Assembly (NCBI RefSeq): GCF_037860835.1
Contig: NZ_JBBEOG010000002.1
Coordinates: forward strand, 1-64,000
Length of the DNA: 64,000 bases
Reading direction: 5' to 3'
Source: Aquipuribacter nitratireducens
GTDB lineage: Bacteria > Actinomycetota > Actinomycetes > Actinomycetales > JBBAYJ01
Made by a program: the position numbers and the translations under genes. The notes beneath the pieces were generated by a model. It had not been told where the DNA came from. It was given only the letters and a program-made list of their open reading frames with translations, and did not search any database. This document shows, piece after piece, positions 61,942-64,000 of the stretch. Every line of letters starts with the position of its first letter. Positions within the stretch are counted from its first letter, which is position 1.

Positions 61942-63639
61942 GTGACGACTGGTGACGGCTCGGCGCTCGTGAGCGCCCTCGGGGGGCTGCGGGCGGAGCT
62001 CGACACCGTCGCGCTGCCGTACGAGGTGCCGGGTGTCGCGGCCTCCCGCGAGCTCGTCGACGCGGTGTGCCGGCAGGTCGACGACTACCTCCTGCCGCGG
62101 CTGGAGCGCCTCGAGGCGCCACTGCTCGTCGTCGTCGGCGGGTCCACGGGCGCCGGCAAGTCGACGCTCGTCAACAGCCTCGTGCGCAACGCGGTGAGCC
62201 GGTCCGGCGTCCTCCGCCCCACGACACGCGCGCCCGTGCTGGTCCACAACCCCGCCGACGCCCACTGGTTCGACGACCGGCGCATCCTTCCCGGGCTCGC
62301 CCGCGTGCACGGCCCCGAGGAGGACCTGCCGCCGGACCGGCCCATCACGACGGTGAGGCTGGTGAGCGAGGAGGCCCTCCCGGCCGGGCTCGCCGTCCTC
62401 GACGCCCCCGACGTCGACTCGGTCGTCGACTCCAACCGGGAGCTCGCCGCGCAGCTGCTCGCCGCCGCGGACCTCTGGCTGTTCGTCACCACCGCCGCCC
62501 GCTACGCCGACGCGGTCCCGTGGGGGCTGCTGCAGGAGGCCGCGGCCCGCGCGGCCGCGCTCGCCGTGGTCCTCAACCGCGTCCCCGCCGCCGCGATGAC
62601 CGACGTGCGGGACGACCTCGCGTCGATGCTGGCCGCGAACGGGCTCGGCGCGTCCCCGATGTTCACCATCGCCGACTCCGACGTCGAGCACGGTCTGCTG
62701 CCGCGCCGTGCCGTCGCGGGGCTGCACGCGTGGCTCACCGGCCTCGCCGCGGACGAGGCCGCGCGCGGTGTCGTCATCCGCCGCACCGTCACCGGCGCCC
62801 TCAACACCCTCGGCGAGCGGGTCGCCGTCGTCGCGGAGGCCGCCGACGCGCAGAACGCCGCCGCGACGGAGCTGCGGACGGTCGCGCGCGAGCGGTACGC
62901 CGAGGCGCGGCGCCGGCTCGACACCGCCCTGTCCGACGGCTCGGTCCTGCGCGGCGAGGTGCTCGCCCGCTGGCAGGAGGCGCTCGGCACGGGCGAGCTG
63001 TGGCGCGGCCTGGAGTCCGGCGTCTCCCGGGTGCGCGACCGGCTGGTCGGCTTCGTCCGCGGTCGCCGCGCGCCGGTGGAGCGGCTCGGCGAGGCGTTGC
63101 AGTCCTCGACGCACGCCCTCGTCGTCTCCGAGCTGACCGCGGCGGCCGGCGACACGGCCCGCGAGTGGCGGGCCCGCCCCGCCGGAGCGGCCCTGCTCCG
63201 TCTCGACCCCACGCTCGCGCGTCCCTCCGACGGCTCCGACGAGCGGGTGGAGCGGCTCGTGCGGGACTGGCAGAGCGCCGTCATCGACCTGGTCTCGGAG
63301 CTCGGCGAGGGCAAGAAGGCCCAGGCCCGTGCGGTCAGCCTCGGTGTCAACGGTCTCGGCTTCGTCCTCATGCTCGCGGTCTTCAGCCAGACCGCCGGGC
63401 TCACCGGCGGCGAGGTCGCGATCGCCGGCGGGACCGCGGTCGTCAGCCAGCGCCTCCTCGAGGCGATCCTCGGCGACGAGGCGGTCCGCACCATGGCGGC
63501 GAAGGCTCGCGCCGACCTCCTCGACCGGGTCGGCGTCCTCCTCGAGGGCGAGCGTCGCCGCTGGGTCGACGCCGCCCCCGTCGCCGACGCCGGCGCACGG
63601 GTCCGGGCGTCCCTCGAGCTCCTGCAGGAGGCCCGGTGA
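61942..63639 (+). CDS. Dynamin-like GTPase
   Basis: 565 aa from GTG 61942; TTGATC and CACAGT (61930-61935) upstream look like a promoter. The GTPase domain has G1 VVGGSTGAGKSTLVNSLV, a G2-like VLRPTTRAPVLVHNP, G3 VLDAPDVDSV and a G4-like VVLNRVP. A long helical stalk follows (ATELRTVARERYAEARRRLD, ALQSSTHALVVSELTAAAGD). Near residues 465-500 a hydrophobic hairpin (VSLGVNGLGFVLMLAVF, VAIAGGTAVVSQRLLE) could insert into membrane. This matches the actinobacterial dynamin-like pairs (DynA/DynB type). It overlaps the next GTPase gene by 4 nt. Confidence 0.85.
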   Translation: MTTGDGSALVSALGGLRAELDTVALPYEVPGVAASRELVDAVCRQVDDYLLPRLERLEAPLLVVVGGSTGAGKSTLVNSLVRNAVSRSGVLRPTTRAPVLVHNPADAHWFDDRRILPGLARVHGPEEDLPPDRPITTVRLVSEEALPAGLAVLDAPDVDSVVDSNRELAAQLLAAADLWLFVTTAARYADAVPWGLLQEAAARAAALAVVLNRVPAAAMTDVRDDLASMLAANGLGASPMFTIADSDVEHGLLPRRAVAGLHAWLTGLAADEAARGVVIRRTVTGALNTLGERVAVVAEAADAQNAAATELRTVARERYAEARRRLDTALSDGSVLRGEVLARWQEALGTGELWRGLESGVSRVRDRLVGFVRGRRAPVERLGEALQSSTHALVVSELTAAAGDTAREWRARPAGAALLRLDPTLARPSDGSDERVERLVRDWQSAVIDLVSELGEGKKAQARAVSLGVNGLGFVLMLAVFSQTAGLTGGEVAIAGGTAVVSQRLLEAILGDEAVRTMAAKARADLLDRVGVLLEGERRRWVDAAPVADAGARVRASLELLQEAR

Positions 63640-64000
63640 GCACGGCGGCGGGGACGGGGGAGGACCGCGTCGTCGGGGACCGGCGGTCCCGGCCGCGGCG
63701 CGGCGCCCGGGAACGTCGCGGCGGCGGGGTGGACCCGGCGGTGGAGGTGCCCGACCTCACCGGCCGCATCCGCAGCGCGCTCGAGCTCGCCGGCGACCGC
63801 TTCCCGCCCGACCGGGTCCGCGCCGCGAACGAGGAGCTGGAGCGGACGGAGGCCCGCGCCGGGCTCGGTGCCGAGCACACCGTGGTCGCGCTCATGGGCG
63901 CGACCGGCTCGGGCAAGTCGAGCCTGTTCAACGCCGTGGCCGGCTTCACGATCTCCCAGGTCGGGGTGCGGCGGCCCACGACGAGCGACCCGGTGGCGTG
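63636..64000 (+). CDS. YfjP-type/dynamin-like GTPase, C-terminus beyond window
   Basis: Open from GTG 63636 (overlap GTGA) to the right edge, about 121 codons. The N-terminal ~40 residues are basic and disordered-looking (RRSRPRRGARERRGGG). Then PDLTGRIRSALELAGDRFPP leads to the P-loop VVALMGATGSGKSSLFNAVA and the G2 region GVRRPTTSDPVA. This is the YfjP/dynamin-like family that pairs with the preceding protein; two coupled GTPases are typical. The rest is outside the window. Confidence 0.85.
   Translation, partial: MSTAAGTGEDRVVGDRRSRPRRGARERRGGGVDPAVEVPDLTGRIRSALELAGDRFPPDRVRAANEELERTEARAGLGAEHTVVALMGATGSGKSSLFNAVAGFTISQVGVRRPTTSDPVA

Overview
The window is very GC-rich, densely packed DNA with many GTG starts, ATGA/GTGA stop-start overlaps and several genes that look leaderless (a TANNNT -10 box 6-8 nt before a GTG). 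With a pdxH / citrate synthase 2 / serC block, a TipA-type MerR regulator, an ECF42-type sigma factor with a YCII partner and a duplicated complex-I-like gene set, this points to an actinobacterium (Actinomycetota), probably a free-living aerobe. I cannot name the genus. I see no insertion sequence, phage, integrase, CRISPR array or rRNA; one tRNA-Arg(TCT) is present.

Layout. 1-2.9 kb: two ArsR-SRPBCC pairs arranged head to head, the right-hand one behind an AT-rich perfect palindrome, then a lipoprotein and an unknown gene with a leader ORF. 2.9-7.0 kb: MFS exporter, serC, citrate synthase 2 (leftward) and pdxH (rightward). 7.0-7.35 kb: a gene-free stretch full of stems, with a 12-codon ORF behind an unusually complete Shine-Dalgarno. 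7.35-19.9 kb: DNA photolyase, HNH endonuclease, gamma-glutamyltransferase-like hydrolase, secreted zinc metalloprotease, zwf, AI-2E-type transporter, TipA-like regulator, an orphan gltD and a DoxX-like protein. 19.8-23.2 kb: DHA2 exporter, degenerate SDR, VKOR, DUF4126.

23.2-30.8 kb is a poly-gamma-glutamate-type locus. CapA is divergent from an operon of a 46-aa membrane protein, a membrane protein with a degenerate GGDEF domain, PgsB and a double-length PgsC; a GAF sensor and a secreted NlpC/P60 peptidase follow. 31-37.2 kb: a polar amino-acid ABC transporter divergent from the homogentisate pathway genes hmgA - unknown - fahA. 37.2-49.7 kb: mixed housekeeping and stress genes (VOC protein, DHH phosphoesterase, cytoplasmic subtilase, truncated LuxR protein, tRNA-Arg, DHFR-like reductase, mug, aldehyde dehydrogenase, SRPBCC, YCII + ECF sigma, a two-component system, CHRD protein). 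49.8-53.6 kb: TRZ/ATZ-type amidohydrolase and a zinc-less MDR reductase flanking twin palindromes, then a sulfide:quinone reductase-like flavoprotein.

53.7-61.9 kb is the most striking part: a continuous operon nuoA - X - nuoH - nuoJ - nuoK - nuoL - nuoM - nuoN. It encodes the whole membrane arm of complex I but no Fe-S or flavin subunit. X sits where nuoB/C/D belong and looks like a decayed NuoB-NuoD fusion with no cluster ligands and a His-Gly tail. With the adjacent SQR-like protein, which lacks one of the two redox cysteines, this suggests an unconventional ion-translocating or quinone-linked complex. The window ends in two translationally coupled dynamin/YfjP-type GTPases, the second running off the right edge.
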